Part shown: piece after piece, positions 11,576-23,329 of the stretch | Layout of the letters: every line of letters begins with the position of its first letter | Position numbering within the stretch: the first letter of the stretch is position 1 | Assembly (NCBI RefSeq): GCF_040183065.1 | Contig: NC_091119.1 | Location: 103,241,274-103,305,273 of the forward strand | DNA: 64,000 bases | Direction of reading: 5' to 3' | From: Periplaneta americana | Lineage: Eukaryota > Arthropoda > Insecta > Blattodea > Blattidae | Made by a program: the position numbers and the translations under genes | Notes under the pieces: model-generated | Database searches by the model: none | Told to the model about the DNA's origin: nothing | The model's input: only the letters and a program-made list of their open reading frames with translations

Positions 11576-11580
11576 TGTTA
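10290..11580 (+). pseudogene. LINE 3' end with (TTA)n tail
   Basis: Coding from about 10305 reads GINTDKHLRWDCHINYL and then LRQIYLSLVHSILQYGIIEW, typical of the RT thumb and C-terminus of jockey/CR1-like LINEs. The frame stops at 10728 and C-terminal remnants follow with frameshifts. An AT-rich 3' UTR with internal AT dinucleotide runs (10867-10879, 10916-10953) ends in a TTA microsatellite (11519-11575). 5'-truncated relic. Confidence 0.75.
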
Positions 11581-11644
11581 TTATTATACTTATATAGCAA
11601 TGGTGAACGTCACGAATGACAATATTTTACCGCAGTTTGAAGGT

Positions 11645-11775
11645 GTTGTTTAGTCAACAGGCCGAAGACAGGACTGAATCTCACAAGTGATACCAACAAG
11701 GCATCACTTATGAGGCAACTAGACCAGGAGATAATGGGACAGGGTGGCCAGTTTCTTTCCCCCTTTTACAGGTGT
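11645..11775 (+). repeat. Interspersed repeat F, copy 1
   Basis: Shares TTGTTTAGTCAAC, CCGAAGACAGG, TCACAAGTGATACCAA and GGTGGCCAGTTTCTTTCCCC with 12849-12985 and 58367-58500. An uncharacterised dispersed repeat, always plus-oriented here. Confidence 0.65.
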
Positions 11776-12313
11776 AATAAGTCAAAATACAATTATGAAG
11801 TTTGGAAAGAGATATTTTCTATCTTCTTTCTTTCTTGTGCTTAAAATACTAGGCCTGCAGTAAATTATACCGGTAACAACTTAGTTTAAATCGAAAAATT
11901 AGATTATATTACTAACTGTAATGAATTTCTTTATATACTAGAACAGGCCAGGTACAAAGTAACAAAATTTCCCTTGTAATTTATAGCCTTTCAGTTAACT
12001 CAATGGGATCCACATCAATGTTTATTTCCTTAAAATGATACTATGAGTACAATAATGCAGAAAGAAGTTTCAGGGCATAAAATAAAGAAAATGTGTGTAT
12101 AGGTCAGTCGGCATCTCGTGAAACCTACCTGCGCGTGAGGGGAAGGAAAAAGTGGACTGTGAAGCTTTCCTCTCTTGCTATGCTTCGACTCGCAAGGTAG
12201 CTTGCTCTATTACCCCCAGAATAAGGTTTTTACCATGAAGTATGGCGCACGAGAGTATATGGTTTTACGAGATAACGAATGATCTAAACTTTTCCCTTAT
12301 TGACATTGCTTAC

Positions 12314-12832
12314 TTGTTTCCCATCAGTATCCATTGAGAGTCCGTCTGTATGCATCAGCAGTCTCTTTATTTCGTTCTCCTTATCTGCAATCACGCATTC
12401 AAGCTCTGTGATCTTTATTTTCAACAGAGCATTCTCTGTATGAGATCCTTGCAGATGTTCAACACAGGCTCTCAGGGTATCATTATCTGACTTCAAAGAA
12501 ATTATGTTCTTTTTATACAAATCTCGTTCTAGTTTGATGCCATCTAGCTTCCTGATCTTCTGCCGCAAATCAATGCACACTTTTTGTATGCCAGCCATTT
12601 CAGTTACCGTCTCTTTCAAGAAGTTACATTGCGTTCTCAGTCGGTCTGCCTCCTTGGCCTTACCGCGGAGAAATTCTATGTCTACTGCATCATAATCCTG
12701 TAATTTTCTTTCTAGTTTTTTAATCTTTTGCTTTAGCTGTTCATATTCATCAGCACGTACACGGGGTGGCACACTTTCAAGAACTTTCTTCTTTGTTGTC
12801 TCTTTGCATGCTTGAAAAGCTGCACTAGGAAC
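12314..12832 (-). CDS. Coiled-coil protein, large internal exon
   Basis: A 519-base minus-strand exon of 173 codons, phase 0 at both ends. The acceptor reads TTACATGTGCAG before 12832 and the donor is CAA|GTAAGC with G at 12313. The product is continuous coiled coil: a basic N-terminal stretch (ACKETTKKKVLE), then heptad-like Leu/Ile spacing with KIKKLERKLQDY, FLRGKAKEADRLR and LLKIKITELECVIADKENEI. Phase matches the exon starting at 3201, across a 9.1-kb intron full of transposons. An interspersed repeat (12849-12985) begins 17 bases upstream of the exon, in the acceptor region. Role unknown; a structural or scaffold coiled coil is the most that can be said. Confidence 0.75.
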
Positions 12833-12848
12833 CTGCACATGTAAAGTG

Positions 12849-12985
12849 AAAATGTTGTTTAGTCAATTGTCCGAAGAATATTTTAACCTCATAAGTGAAA
12901 CCAATAAGATCATTCATGAAGCAACTAAGCCAGGAGATAATTGGGTATGTTTCCAGTTCCCTTCCTCCTCCATTGCATAAATGAC
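12849..12985 (+). repeat. Interspersed repeat F, copy 2
   Basis: A diverged copy of the 11645 and 58367 repeat. It sits just upstream of the 12314-12832 exon on the gene strand and so overlaps the intron's 3' part. Confidence 0.65.
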
Positions 12986-13339
12986 TGACTGTTATCACAT
13001 ACACTAATCAGACTTCACATGTGTACAAAAAATTGTTCCTCCTATGACACATATCGTCAAGTGAGATGTACTGTCTAATAACAGATGTAATTACAGATGC
13101 CTCAAACTAGCAAGCTGTCTTGTTCGCGCAGGCACATAGAGGACATCTCCCCTATCACTGTCCGCCTACTGTATGCATTGTGGACTAGAACAGTGCAGTT
13201 CAGTTCTAATAACAGTTGCTAAGGCTGTATTCTGTATAAGTACGTGTCTGTGTGTGGCTGTCGTTTGTGATAGAAGTATTTATTCTATTATGATGAGTAG
13301 TACTGTACATTATCGGGCAAAGTTCTTCATACTCGCGAG

Positions 13340-13647
13340 TTTATTTATAATGTGGTGGGATTCATGAAAAAAGAAATTAGTGAAGCCTGGATATTACTCA
13401 CGGATATTAAGAAGGTGCGGGAAAGAGGAGTTTCTAAGATGACGTTAACTAGGATTGCTGCAAACAACACTACATTCAAAATGGATGACGTAATATCACT
13501 GACAAGAAAAAAAAAATTAAATCACGGAAGATTCTTGGAAGAAGTGTGAAAAATCCATGAAATATGAAAAGGAGTATGTGAAGCAGATTCCTCTAATAGA
13601 AGAAGCCGTGGACAGTTGCATTATTCATTTAGGTGGCGAGTCTAGCG

Positions 13648-13678
<31 letters not shown>

Positions 13679-13733
13679 GAGCAGCGATTCAGATGGAGAT
13701 TTATCGGGAGTAAAGGAAATCCCTTTGGAATGA
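13340..13733 (+). pseudogene. Transposase-like protein C-terminus with acidic tail
   Basis: Plus-strand coding reads KKEISEAWILLTDIKKVRER, then after a frame change at an A run (about 13505-13516) ITEDSWKKCEKSMKYEKEYV, ending in an acidic tail of about ten Glu encoded by a GAA microsatellite (13649-13678) and a TGA at 13731-13733. The basic helix followed by an acidic C-terminus resembles transposase-derived proteins common in insects; family not certain. Not an intact gene. Confidence 0.4.
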
Positions 13734-13739
13734 CTAAAT

Positions 13740-15430
13740 AGAAACTCGGTTGAGTCTTCCTTTTATTTCGGAATATGTATTACAGTATATGTCTTTCTCG
13801 TGTTAAATATTACTGTACCTGGTTAACATGTTTCGGTCTGTTATTGACCTTCTTCCTTTTATTGTTTTGTTCATAATGTGCAGATAAATAAGTGATCTGT
13901 TTTCCTTGATTTATAGTGAAAAATTGAAGTTTATTGACAACGCTATAATCTACAATTTGGTCACATATAACTAGAAGAATGATGGAACATTTAGGTCAGT
14001 CATATATTATAGGCTACTAATGAATATATTTTTGCAATTAGAAAATAAATCATTAACACTATAACATTAAACGAATTATTATGTATTAAAATACTGCTCA
14101 ATATAGTATAGGGACGATGCATCTTGAATACATTGTCAAGAGATCAATTTTCAGATAATATGACTGTACATGGGTATCGGATCGTAGGTGGGCCCCTTCG
14201 TTAGCTGTACTACCTCCCCTCTCCAGGCAGCTTCCTAGCTTGAGTTATCTGTATATAGCAGGCATGCCAGAAATCAGACTCTAAATGTGCAGTTATGTGC
14301 GCGGATCACCAGTCTGTGTAGACTGCATCAATCAAGCGTTGCTCTTGCCCGTGTACAATAATGTATTTTGTGCTTCTAGGGTTGGATTAAATAGACATAT
14401 GGACATTATAAACACACTTAGCAGAAGGAAAAAAAAGCACGGTTATTATCAGTGCCTACACTTGACAACTGTAATACAAGAAACTTTAGGCTTACTCAGT
14501 TATATATCACAAAGTAGTGGTTTGTAAAGCATAATTTATTAATATGATTTTCATATAGTATTTGAAGAAAAAAAATATTGCAGTAATTTCGAAACCAAAA
14601 AACGAACAAGTATTTCATTTTACGTAGTAGGTACTAATTATTTTAAAGTAATAGACTCTACTCTTTCATTGTTCGTCAAGCATTATTATTTATTGGGGCC
14701 ATTGGTACACAAATGTTGAAGAAAATATTATACTCCCAATTAATTACGTGCACTAGGGCATTGTGAAGTTTTTACACTGACATCATTTCCTTGCTGTATG
14801 TCAATATAAATTAACATTAATATTAATAAATAATATAAATTAAGCTTAGAATTTAAATTCACATGTAGTTTATTTGGAAAACATTGAGAGCAAGTAGAGA
14901 GCGTTACTGAAAGAAATTAAAAGTGTAATTCACAAGCTGTGAAGCGACAATATTATCTTTATATCAGTTTTAAAGATTTATTAATGTAAGTGTCTTAAAT
15001 TGATATAGTGACGTGAGATGGAAAATTTGCCATTATATAATTTTCCAGAAATTGCAAATAGTTTTCTTCGCTCCTTACAACCTCAAGAGCCTCACATGTA
15101 TTCCTCACTATATTCTCATCACTTACCAGCTTATGAAATGAAAGTCGTAAGTCGTCTAACCTTTGATGGCTATGTTATTACAGACTCCTAAACAACGCCA
15201 TTGTTAGGTTCGTTTTGCTGTGAGAGTACTGATTAAGAAATAAGTGCTGGCAATATCATATTTTGATAACTTTACTAATCTGATCTAAACTGTCACCTCA
15301 CAACCCTATTACCTCGACATGGGCTGATGAAAGCCTTTCATTTTAAAATAATTATTAACATTATAACAATTATTATATGATTCGTGATTTCTCTTCTCCT
15401 TTATCTGTGAATTCCTCACTTTATTTATCA
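13740..15430. other. AT-rich stretch, nothing recognised
   Basis: No recognisable ORF, tRNA-like head or strong inverted repeat. If the small upstream exons are real, this is intron of the coiled-coil gene. Confidence 0.35.
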
Positions 15431-16138
15431 CTAGCTGTACCCGTGCGCTCCGCTGCACTTGTTAGAAGTATAAAGTAATTACATAATTAAAATAGGACAT
15501 CTGGTCCAGGGAACATTCGTGTTTGATAGAAGGATAAATCGTTTAATATGTCACTTAATTTAAATTGTATTTAAATAAATAAAATGCGATCATTTTGGTC
15601 CAGAGACCACTCATTTAGTGCAATGATAATACCTTTAACATATTTCTTAATTGTTATTACATGCAAATAATTAAAATATCATTTGGTTCAAAGAACATCC
15701 GTTTTTGGTTCAATTTGGTCCCATCAAAATTTTGCTTGCAATGAAACGTATCGGAAATCATTTTTAAAGAAACTTTTGTTATGCAACATTTTTCACAAAA
15801 ATTAATAATAAGGGAGATATTTCGATTTATTTAATTCAAGCCCCCTTATAACCCCCCCTTTTAAATATAGTATTTTGAATGCCATATAGCCTAAAATCTA
15901 AGTTACAACGAACTTAACTTATATTTCAATTTTCATATAAATCGGTTCAACCAATATCGCGTGAAAAGGTAACAAACATCCAGACAGACAGACAGATAGA
16001 CAGACAGACAGACAGACAGACATTTCAAAAAAGCGATTTTGGGTTTCAGGATGGTTAATTATACATGTTAACACCAATTATTTTTGGAAAATCGAAAATT
16101 ACCAGAAATATTTTGGCTACAGATTTATTATTAGTATA
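15431..16138 (+). repeat. Interspersed repeat G, long copy
   Basis: It begins CTAGCTGTACCCGTGCGCTC and ends TTTATTATTAGTATAGAT; the last 430 bp are shared with 17515-17946. It contains a GACA microsatellite (about 15980-16020). Non-coding insect repeats with this start and an AGACAGACAGAC stretch are widespread; I do not assign a class. Confidence 0.65.
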
Positions 16139-16139
16139 G

Positions 16140-17044
16140 ATAACTCATTCACAGACACAGCCAAATCGCATACTGAAACTGTTACTGAAACAAAAGCTGC
16201 TGCAGGCACTGTATAGCCCTGTCGCGTTCCCCTCCAAGGCAATTCACTCCCTCCAGGTAGGGGAATAGAAAGTGCACATGGCACAGAGACAGCTGACAAT
16301 GTGAGCAACTGCATAATGTGCAGGGTTTTGGCATGCCTGGTATATAGGAGGAGAACCTCAATCAGGGGTATGTAAATGTGGAAAAGTGACTTTTTAACTG
16401 GAGTCAATTCGTAAAATTTATCTCACATTCCTGCCTAGCAGTCCAAAACAATTAAGCAAACTTATTTTCGTTGCCGTAACAAGGTATAACATAAAAGTTG
16501 TTGCACAGTGCAATTTGCCAACAGTACACAATTATGTCAATGAACTAATTACAATTACTGTACATGATACAATTATATCAATGGGAATGGATTAATTATA
16601 AACATTTGTAAATTCACAGAAAATAATGTTTTTGTGTATATATGCCACGTAGCAATCTAATGCTACATAATTTACGCAAAATATATAACTTATAAGATTT
16701 TCTATGAATCAATTTTTGTATTTTTAGAGGTCTCTGACAAATTTTTTGGTTACTGAAATGACACAAATTTTAGCATTCTATAAATATTTTTGGGAAGACT
16801 AAAAAACGAACCATCTGTTTTTCTGACCATTCACCTCGGAGAAGAATTACAACAAAGAGAGAAAACATTACAATGGGAAAATATTTAACATAAAAATATA
16901 TATAATTTGCATGACACCTTCATTTAATATTTGGAGTTACGTTTGTAATTTTTAATATTCTTATTTTGCATCTTAATAAAACATTAACCAATAGCTCTGT
17001 TTAAGGAATCTTAATTAAGTTACATTGTAAAATGATGACCATAC
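16140..17044. other. AT-rich stretch, nothing recognised
   Basis: No supported gene. A short minus-strand open frame (16407-16117) is partly Ser/Leu/Val-rich but has no motif and no splice context. Confidence 0.35.
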
Positions 17045-17095
17045 CTTTTTATTCTTATCTTCACTGTTACTGGCTCTTTGGTGTCTATTATTATT
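17045..17095 (-). CDS. Candidate 17-codon exon of the coiled-coil gene
   Basis: A 51-base minus-strand segment sits between a strong acceptor (TCTGTTTATTTTCAG before 17095) and a donor AAAAAG|GTATGG (G at 17044). It reads NNNRHQRASNSEDKNKK with no stop and is phase 0 at both ends, so it joins directly to the exon starting at 12832. The residues are polar and low-complexity, plausible as a linker before the coiled coil. Too short to identify by sequence alone; RNA evidence would decide. Confidence 0.45.
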
Positions 17096-17182
17096 CTGAA
17101 AATAAACAGAATTTAATATTATACATTTAATAAGAGTAATTACAATACTCACTGGCCACTCAGTATAAAGTATTTCATATCT

Positions 17183-17287
17183 TACTTACTTACTTACTGT
17201 ACTGGCTTTTAAGGAACCTGGAGGTTCATTGCCGCCCTCACATAAGCCCGCCATTGGTCCCTATTCTGAGCAAGATTATAGCATTAT
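17183..17287 (-). mobile_element. LINE 3'-end fragment
   Basis: The reverse complement matches the 3' end of the LINE at 46914-47552, including CAATGAACCTCCAGGTTCC and CTTAAAAGCC. A heavily 5'-truncated insertion, minus orientation. Confidence 0.8.
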
Positions 17288-17514
17288 GTCCATCTAGAGA
17301 AACTACACTTTCCAATGGTGAAATAATAATTAATTATACAAATCGGTTAATTTAGCTTCCGATATTACTTCATACAAACACAGAAACATTCTCTGTAGGC
17401 TATCTTTCATAGCTTTCGATTGTTGCTGTCCAAGGCCCCTTATGGACGAAGTCATTTGTTTTTTAATTCATTACACGGCCTTAGATGGCAGTTATTTTAA
17501 TTTTGAAACTCGTT

Positions 17515-17946
17515 TATCTCATTAAATATCAGTCCTATCAAAATTTTTGAAGGAATAAAACTTATCGCAAATTATTTTTAAAGAAACTTTTGTTATGTAA
17601 CATTTTTCACAAAAAGTAATAATAAGCGAGATATTTCGATTTATTTAATTCAGGCCTCCTTATAACGCCCCTTTTAAATAATGTATTTTGAATGCCATAT
17701 AGCTTAAAATCTAAGTTACAACGAACTTAATTAATATTCCAATTTTCATCGAAATCCGTTCAGCCACTATCGCGTGAAAAGGTAACAAACATATAGACAG
17801 ACAGACAGACAGACATACAAACAAAAATTTCAAAAAAGCGATTTTCGGTTTCAGGGTGGTTAATTATATATGTTAGGACCAATTATTTTTGGAAAATCGA
17901 AAATTACCAGAAAAATTTCGGCTACAGATTTATTATTAGTATAGAT
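17515..17946 (+). repeat. Interspersed repeat G, truncated copy
   Basis: Corresponds to the 3' part of the 15431-16138 repeat, including the GACA stretch (17797-17815) and the terminal TTATTATTAGTATAGAT. Confidence 0.7.
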
Positions 17947-18109
17947 ATTTCTTTCGTGATGCATGTATAAATCCATCGTGCAAAAAAAAAGTTAGCTTCG
18001 AAGAATTACAAATTGATTAAACCTACGTTTTCTTTGAAGTAACAGGTAGGCACTCATTACTTTTAGAAATCGATGTGGAATATTTTGTTTAACGTTTATA
18101 AATATTTAC

Positions 18110-18151
18110 CTCTCGCCAGAGACATCGCGTGAAATTCCGTAAGCAGCTCAT
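18110..18151 (-). CDS. Candidate first coding exon of the coiled-coil gene
   Basis: An ATG at 18151-18149 in AAAAGAATGA context (A at -3) opens 14 codons (MSCLRNFTRCLWRE) and ends at a good donor GAG|GTAAAT (G at 18109), phase 0. That phase matches the candidate exon at 17095 and so the rest of the gene. The same DNA is also open in another frame reading QLTPKQKNELLTEFHAMSLAR, but that frame leaves phase 1 at the donor and would hit a stop in the next exon. The frame choice is therefore inferred from phase only. Confidence 0.33.
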
Positions 18152-18475
18152 TCTTTTGCTTTGGTGTTAATTGAGAACGGATTTACTTCACTTCTCAGGT
18201 CTCGCTTGAACAATTATAATATTGAATAGAAATTCAATGTTCTTGTTGAGGTTCTTATATAACTTTATATCTTTTTATATGCACACACTCAAAATCCTTT
18301 TACCTTCTCTAAGATAACCGAGTACAATAGGTAACCATAGTATCCATGCCTATAATATTTTTAACAATACATTACAACAATAACAATCAGTATTCCAATT
18401 ACATATTATGATATAAATATCACATTTTCTTAATGTATTGTAAATGTTCGGCATGTTTGTTCCACATTTAAAATA

Positions 18476-19233
18476 CAGAGTGATTCACGAGGATTTACCG
18501 TCCCTTACGGGACTTACTTTCGAAGACATTCTGAGCAAAAAAGTCGTATAAACTTCTGACCTAATCTCAATACTTTCAGAATTACACTAATTTGAATTTC
18601 TTTGTAAAATACCATTATTCTTTAGTTTTAAAGGTAAAATAATATTACAGATTAAAATGAACTATTCAAGAGTATCATTTCTTTAACTAGCTAATATTCT
18701 GAAGCAAAAAATTTGTTGTGAATATCATAGTTGCTTCGTACAGAATTTTTTTTTTTTCGGTTTTTAACTATAAAATTATATTTTCACACTGATCTATCAC
18801 AACAATTGTTACAAATCACGCCACTCTCGTAAATTCCTTAAGACTGTACATTAGGATGCATAATTAAACTGTAAAGAACCGAGTTTCTAAAGTCGTATGA
18901 TTTATAACAATTTTTGTCTTCAGTACATAAGAATGATGTGATTTTTAGTTAAAAATTGAAAATTAAAAACTGTACAAAGCAATTAACAACAAATTTTTAG
19001 CTTCAGAACACTAGCTAATTAAAGGAATGATAGGCTATTTCTGAATAGTTTATTCTCTATTTGTAATATTCTTTTACCCTTAAAACTAAAGAAAAATGAT
19101 ATTTTACTAACTTTAAATTAGTGTAACTCTGAAAATATTAAGATTAAGACAAATGTTTATAAGACATTTTTTGCTCAAAATGTCTTCGGAAATAAGCTCT
19201 GTAAGTGACGGTATATTCTCGTGAATCACCCTG
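18476..19233. mobile_element. Long-hairpin TA-flanked MITE (758 bp)
   Basis: The ends CAGAGTGATTCACGAG and CTCGTGAATCACCCTG are bordered by TA (18474-18475, 19234-19235). The arms run about 300 bp (18476-18790 and 18940-19233), so nearly the entire element folds on itself. The termini share CAGxGTGATTCA with the 8886 element, but the interior differs. No coding capacity. Confidence 0.85.
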
Positions 19234-19396
19234 TATAATCTAGAACACACCAGTGCAGAATTGTGTTTATTGACAAACAGCAACTTTAGTGGCAGCGAGC
19301 GCATCTCACTAGCAGACGATTATGATGTCATGCTTGAGGGTTCATACATATAGTCGGTGGACTTGGAACATAACAACAGTAGCACAGCCTACTATA

Positions 19397-21316
19397 TACA
19401 GTCGCGAAGCTTGAGGTAATTTTTTGCAAATCTCGCGATAAAGCGCTCCAAGCGGTTAGCAACTAGAAACAATAGACTGTCCACGATCGACTTTGGATTT
19501 AGAGTGGACTGAGTCGTATTTCCATCGAGTGCTAGGTCGTTGCGTATTTCGCATTGATTCTTGTGAAGAAAAATCCTAACATCTATTTCTTATTTTACTT
19601 CTAGATGCAAAAAGTGGTTAATAAACAGCAGGAGGGAAGATCTAATCACAAAGAATGAAGCATATCTTTATAATAATACAAAGTTTTGCTGTCTTCATTT
19701 CGAAAACACACAATTTATGAATGAAAACAAAAATTAATTAATCTGGAATGCAGTTCCAACTTTATTTGATGTTTCAAATAAACCTGTTCTGTTATTACCT
19801 GCAGCTGAGAAACAAAAGCTTTGCACTAATTGTGTGTCATAAGATTTTCCTTGATGATCTAGATAATGAATATAATGATTTACCTTATGACTGTGAAGTA
19901 CTTTGAACAGTAGTTTGCAAGGCCAAGATATTAATATATTAGCCAGAGATAAAATGGACGGATATTTAAGGAAGCTTGATTTCTAATTGACATCACTTGA
20001 CAAATACAAATTTGATTCATTCCAATGTATTAAAGATTTGATGGTAATTTAGCTACGTGCCGTATGTTACGGCAAGTAGCGTACTGTGTTTTTTTTGCGG
20101 ACATGTAATTAAATTTGCATAATTTTAAACAACAATTTGTTAGCATTTTCCGGGAGAAACTCAAAAGAATACCGTTATCGTCCGGTACTCTATATCTTGG
20201 TCTGATTTTTAAAGACGAATTCACGTCAAAAGACAATGTGCGATTTCTTATAGTAGACCAGTCATGTCAATTGATGCCCATAGGAACAAGCGCGCGCTGT
20301 AGAGCTCAGGAGAGCCTGAGCGCTTTACAGCGGAAAGGAAAGAGACAGACGAAAGATGTAGTATATGCCACAGTCTACTATATACAGTCGCGAAGCTTGA
20401 GGTGATTTTTTGCAAATCTCGTGATAAAGCGCTCCAAGCGGTTAGCAACTAGAAACAATAGACTGTCCACGGTCGACTTTGGACTGTGTCGTATTTCCAT
20501 CGAGTGCTAGCTCGTTGCATATTTCACATTGATGCTTGTGAAATGTTCGTTATTGATTGTAATGAAAATGTTAATGGCTAAAATACAATAATTGGAATAA
20601 TAATATTTTACTAGAGACGTAGAAAAATTAAGTTTGTTTTAATGAAATTTATTGATCACGTTTTATTTTCAATTCAGGTGGGATTATTATTGCTTAGGCC
20701 TACTTTTTTTTCAAAGGATATGTTTTTAATTATAGCTGTTAATTTTGTTGTTATTTTTATTTGTTACTTTACTAGAGACGTAGAAAAAGTAAGTCTGTTA
20801 AAATAAAATTTATTGATCACGTTTTATTTCCAATTCTGGTGTGATTATTATTGCTTAACCTCATCCCACTTTGTTAACTACGTAAGCCTACACTACAAGT
20901 ACCGGTACACGTAAGTTACTCCATTAATTCATATTTCCATTATTATTGTTGTAAAGGGAATGCAAATTAATATTTATTGGTTTCATAATTAATTATCGCT
21001 ATAATCTTGACTGAGTGAAGTGATTATAGTAAATTTCAGTTCGTTTTGCACGAACAAAAATAATATTAACCTATTTCTTGCAGGTATCTTCGAGTTTATG
21101 GTGGAATTTAATATACTTCATTAAAATAATGCATTTAATATGTCAATAATGGAAGGAAGGTGTTAATTTTTCCAAAAGAACACGACAACGAAAGTGTAAC
21201 ATATTTTCTCGTCTGCTAGGAGAGAGATCTGCGATGATGAGGCGATAGTAGCGATCCTAGTGGTGGGCAACTACCTATGTTTGCATTTTTACTACATATT
21301 GAGCTTCGCGACTGTA
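19397..21316 (+). mobile_element. THAP-type (P-like) DNA transposon relic
   Basis: TACAGTCGCGAAGCT occurs at 19397, again at 20393, and inverted at the right end (to 21316). The first about 170 bp after each left end are near-identical copies, so either two elements are nested or the left end is duplicated. Between them lies a THAP-domain exon. Inside 20393-21316 a 161-bp step repeats CTAGAGACGTAGAAAAA (20611, 20772). A clear TSD was not found. Confidence 0.6.
19605..19840 (+). pseudogene. THAP zinc-finger exon
   Basis: After an acceptor (TTTTACTTCTAG) the frame reads CKKWLINSRREDLI, then NTKFCCLHFENTQFM and, after a TAA at 19735-19737, LIWNAVPTLFDV. The C..H pair, the tryptophan and the AVPTLF box are diagnostic of the C2CH THAP DNA-binding domain used by P-like and Kolobok-like transposases. 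The N-terminal Cys pair would lie on an upstream exon I did not locate. The stop makes it a pseudogene. Confidence 0.7.
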
Positions 21317-22235
21317 TATATGCCGCTTGGTTGAGCTATAGCCTGTACAGGGCTGGCCAGCACTGTTTCAATGGATAAAGGGAAGAGAACTTATTAAAAC
21401 TGTATCCATGTTAATTTTTAGATTTGTCTGAGAAGTATAAGTGCATTATAAGAATGTAAGTTTTAATTTTAATGATCATGTTTCACAAGTTTGATTGTTT
21501 TATTTAAAAGAAATATTTTCTCAACTTTCTTTTATATAAAAGTGAAATTTTCAGATATAGGCCTATTTATTTAGTAGCCTTACAGAATGCTTTCAAAAAA
21601 AAATCTAATATACCGTAAATACGTATTACTGAACATAGTGTACTGAAAATTTTGAAAATATTCGCATGGAAATTGTTTGTAAGGAAATGAATTAACAAAG
21701 CAACTACTGTTACATCATAACAAAAAGATACGTGCCCATGTGTTGTAAAAATGTCAGCTCTATAGCTTCAGCACATTTCGAGAAAATTTAATATTCTGAT
21801 GATAGGAAGTTGCTCACCAATATCACCTTAAAAGTATAATGTGATAAGAGTTTTGTTATGGAATATTAGTTACACTTAAAACATATACAGCACCTGGGTA
21901 ACTTTGCTTTGTACCGTAATATTGTTTTGATTAGGGTATTGATTACTTTTATAAGGCTAAAGGTACCATAAATATCAATTCCAACTTATCACGTCATACT
22001 CAATCTCTTCTTTTTGGGATATCACTTTCTTTATGAATAATGTGTTTCATCCATTTAGTACAATATAGTTGTACTACTATTAAATTTATGTGAATATTTC
22101 TTCTTAACTCTTTATTATGTTATAACATTTCAAACACAACTTCAATATTAAGAAATTGGTATTAGTACTTTTGTTTTACAGACAATATAGATAATATCAA
22201 ACAGAAAGAAGCCATATAAAATAACGACATGATTA
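21317..22235. other. AT-rich stretch, nothing recognised
   Basis: No supported ORF or repeat structure seen on either strand. Confidence 0.35.
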
Positions 22236-22245
22236 CTTGGTTGGT

Positions 22246-22404
22246 TTTGTCCCAGATTTTTCCCAACCGTAAGGGAATGCCAGGTAATCTGTGGCGAATC
22301 CTCGAACTCATTTCGCCAAATACCATCTCGCTATCACCAATTCCATCAACGCTAAATAACCTAGTAGTTGATACGGCGTCGTTAAATAACCAAATAAAAC
22401 AAGT
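22246..22404 (+). mobile_element. SINE family B, 5'-truncated
   Basis: Contains TTTTTCCCAACCGTAAGG, GGCGAATCCTCGAACTCATT and the tail GGCGTCGTTAAATAACC. Lacks the tRNA head; shares its body with 22432, 32932 and 60780. Confidence 0.8.
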
Positions 22405-22431
22405 GCATTATATTATTCCTTGAACTTCATA

Positions 22432-22685
22432 TCGCCATCGGCGTAGCTCAGGCGACTGAGGCGCTTACCAGCCGATTTGGATTGCGCTCGGGAGTGGGTT
22501 CGATTCCTGCTTGGGCTGATTACCTGATTGGGTTTTTACAGAGATTTTTCCCAACCGTAAAGTGAATGTCAGTTAATCTATGGCGAATCCTCTACCTCAT
22601 TTCGCCGAATACTATATCGCCATCACCAATTCCATCGACGGTAAATAACCTCGTAGTTGATACAGCGTCGTTAAATAAGCTATTA
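22432..22685 (+). mobile_element. SINE family B, full-length with tRNA head
   Basis: The head has an A box GTAGCTCAGGCGACTGAGGC and B box GGTTCGATTCC, then the family B body and tail CAGCGTCGTTAAATAAGC. It stands 28 bp after a truncated copy of the same family. The head resembles a tRNA but serves as an internal pol III promoter. Confidence 0.88.
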
Positions 22686-23139
22686 AAAGAAACTTTCCAT
22701 ACCAAATTCTAGAATGCGCGCGAACTTGGAACCGAGAGCGGAACTGTGGACTCAACTTGCCCGCCGTGACTGCAGGCTCGTAGGGACAGGACCAGCGTTG
22801 CCAACCGTGGCCGAATTCGGCTAAACGTAGCTTAATTTTTAGTCATGTAGCTTGTAGCAGAATGGTCGTAGCCGAATGTCAAAATGTAGCCGAATTGAGA
22901 TTCGATCGAGCGACCATGTGTAAACACTTTCTTTTAACAAATTTATTTTCTCATACTAATACCCACCAGAATTTCCTCACTTCCTCATTAAAATACGAAA
23001 ATATACCGGTTGAAACTTTGTGTCACAGACTGAATTCTGAACAATGTGACCCGCATTTATGGCAAGGGTAACATTCCTATTTTCAGTTTTATTTCCCTGT
23101 TATGTGAATAGCGCCTATTACCTAACTGACAATTTCTTG

Positions 23140-23290
23140 TACTCGTGAATTTGCAGACACCCGTCAGGCGGTTTATTAGGGGTCGCCTACCCAACAAAAG
23201 TAAACCAGTAACCTGACAGTTCCTCTGTTTGTGAACTTCCCTGCACATGGCAGAGTTTTTATTAGGGGTTGCATACTCGGCAAAAATAAC
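23140..23290 (+). repeat. Two degenerate tandem copies, about 95 bp
   Basis: GTGAATTTGCAGACACCCGT..TTATTAGGGGTCGC..CAAAAGTAA is followed by GTGAACTTCCCTGCACAT..TTATTAGGGGTTGC..CAAAAATAA, a diverged duplication inside the non-autonomous hAT. Confidence 0.5.
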
Positions 23291-23329
23291 CGTACTCCGG
23301 CTTCAAATAACAATGAAATTTAAGCCTCT

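Noticed and set aside
18110-18180. Alternative frame QLTPKQKNELLTEFHAMSLAR
   Set aside because: It looks protein-like, but the donor would leave phase 1, giving a stop in the next candidate exon, and an in-frame TAA lies a few codons upstream with no acceptor between.
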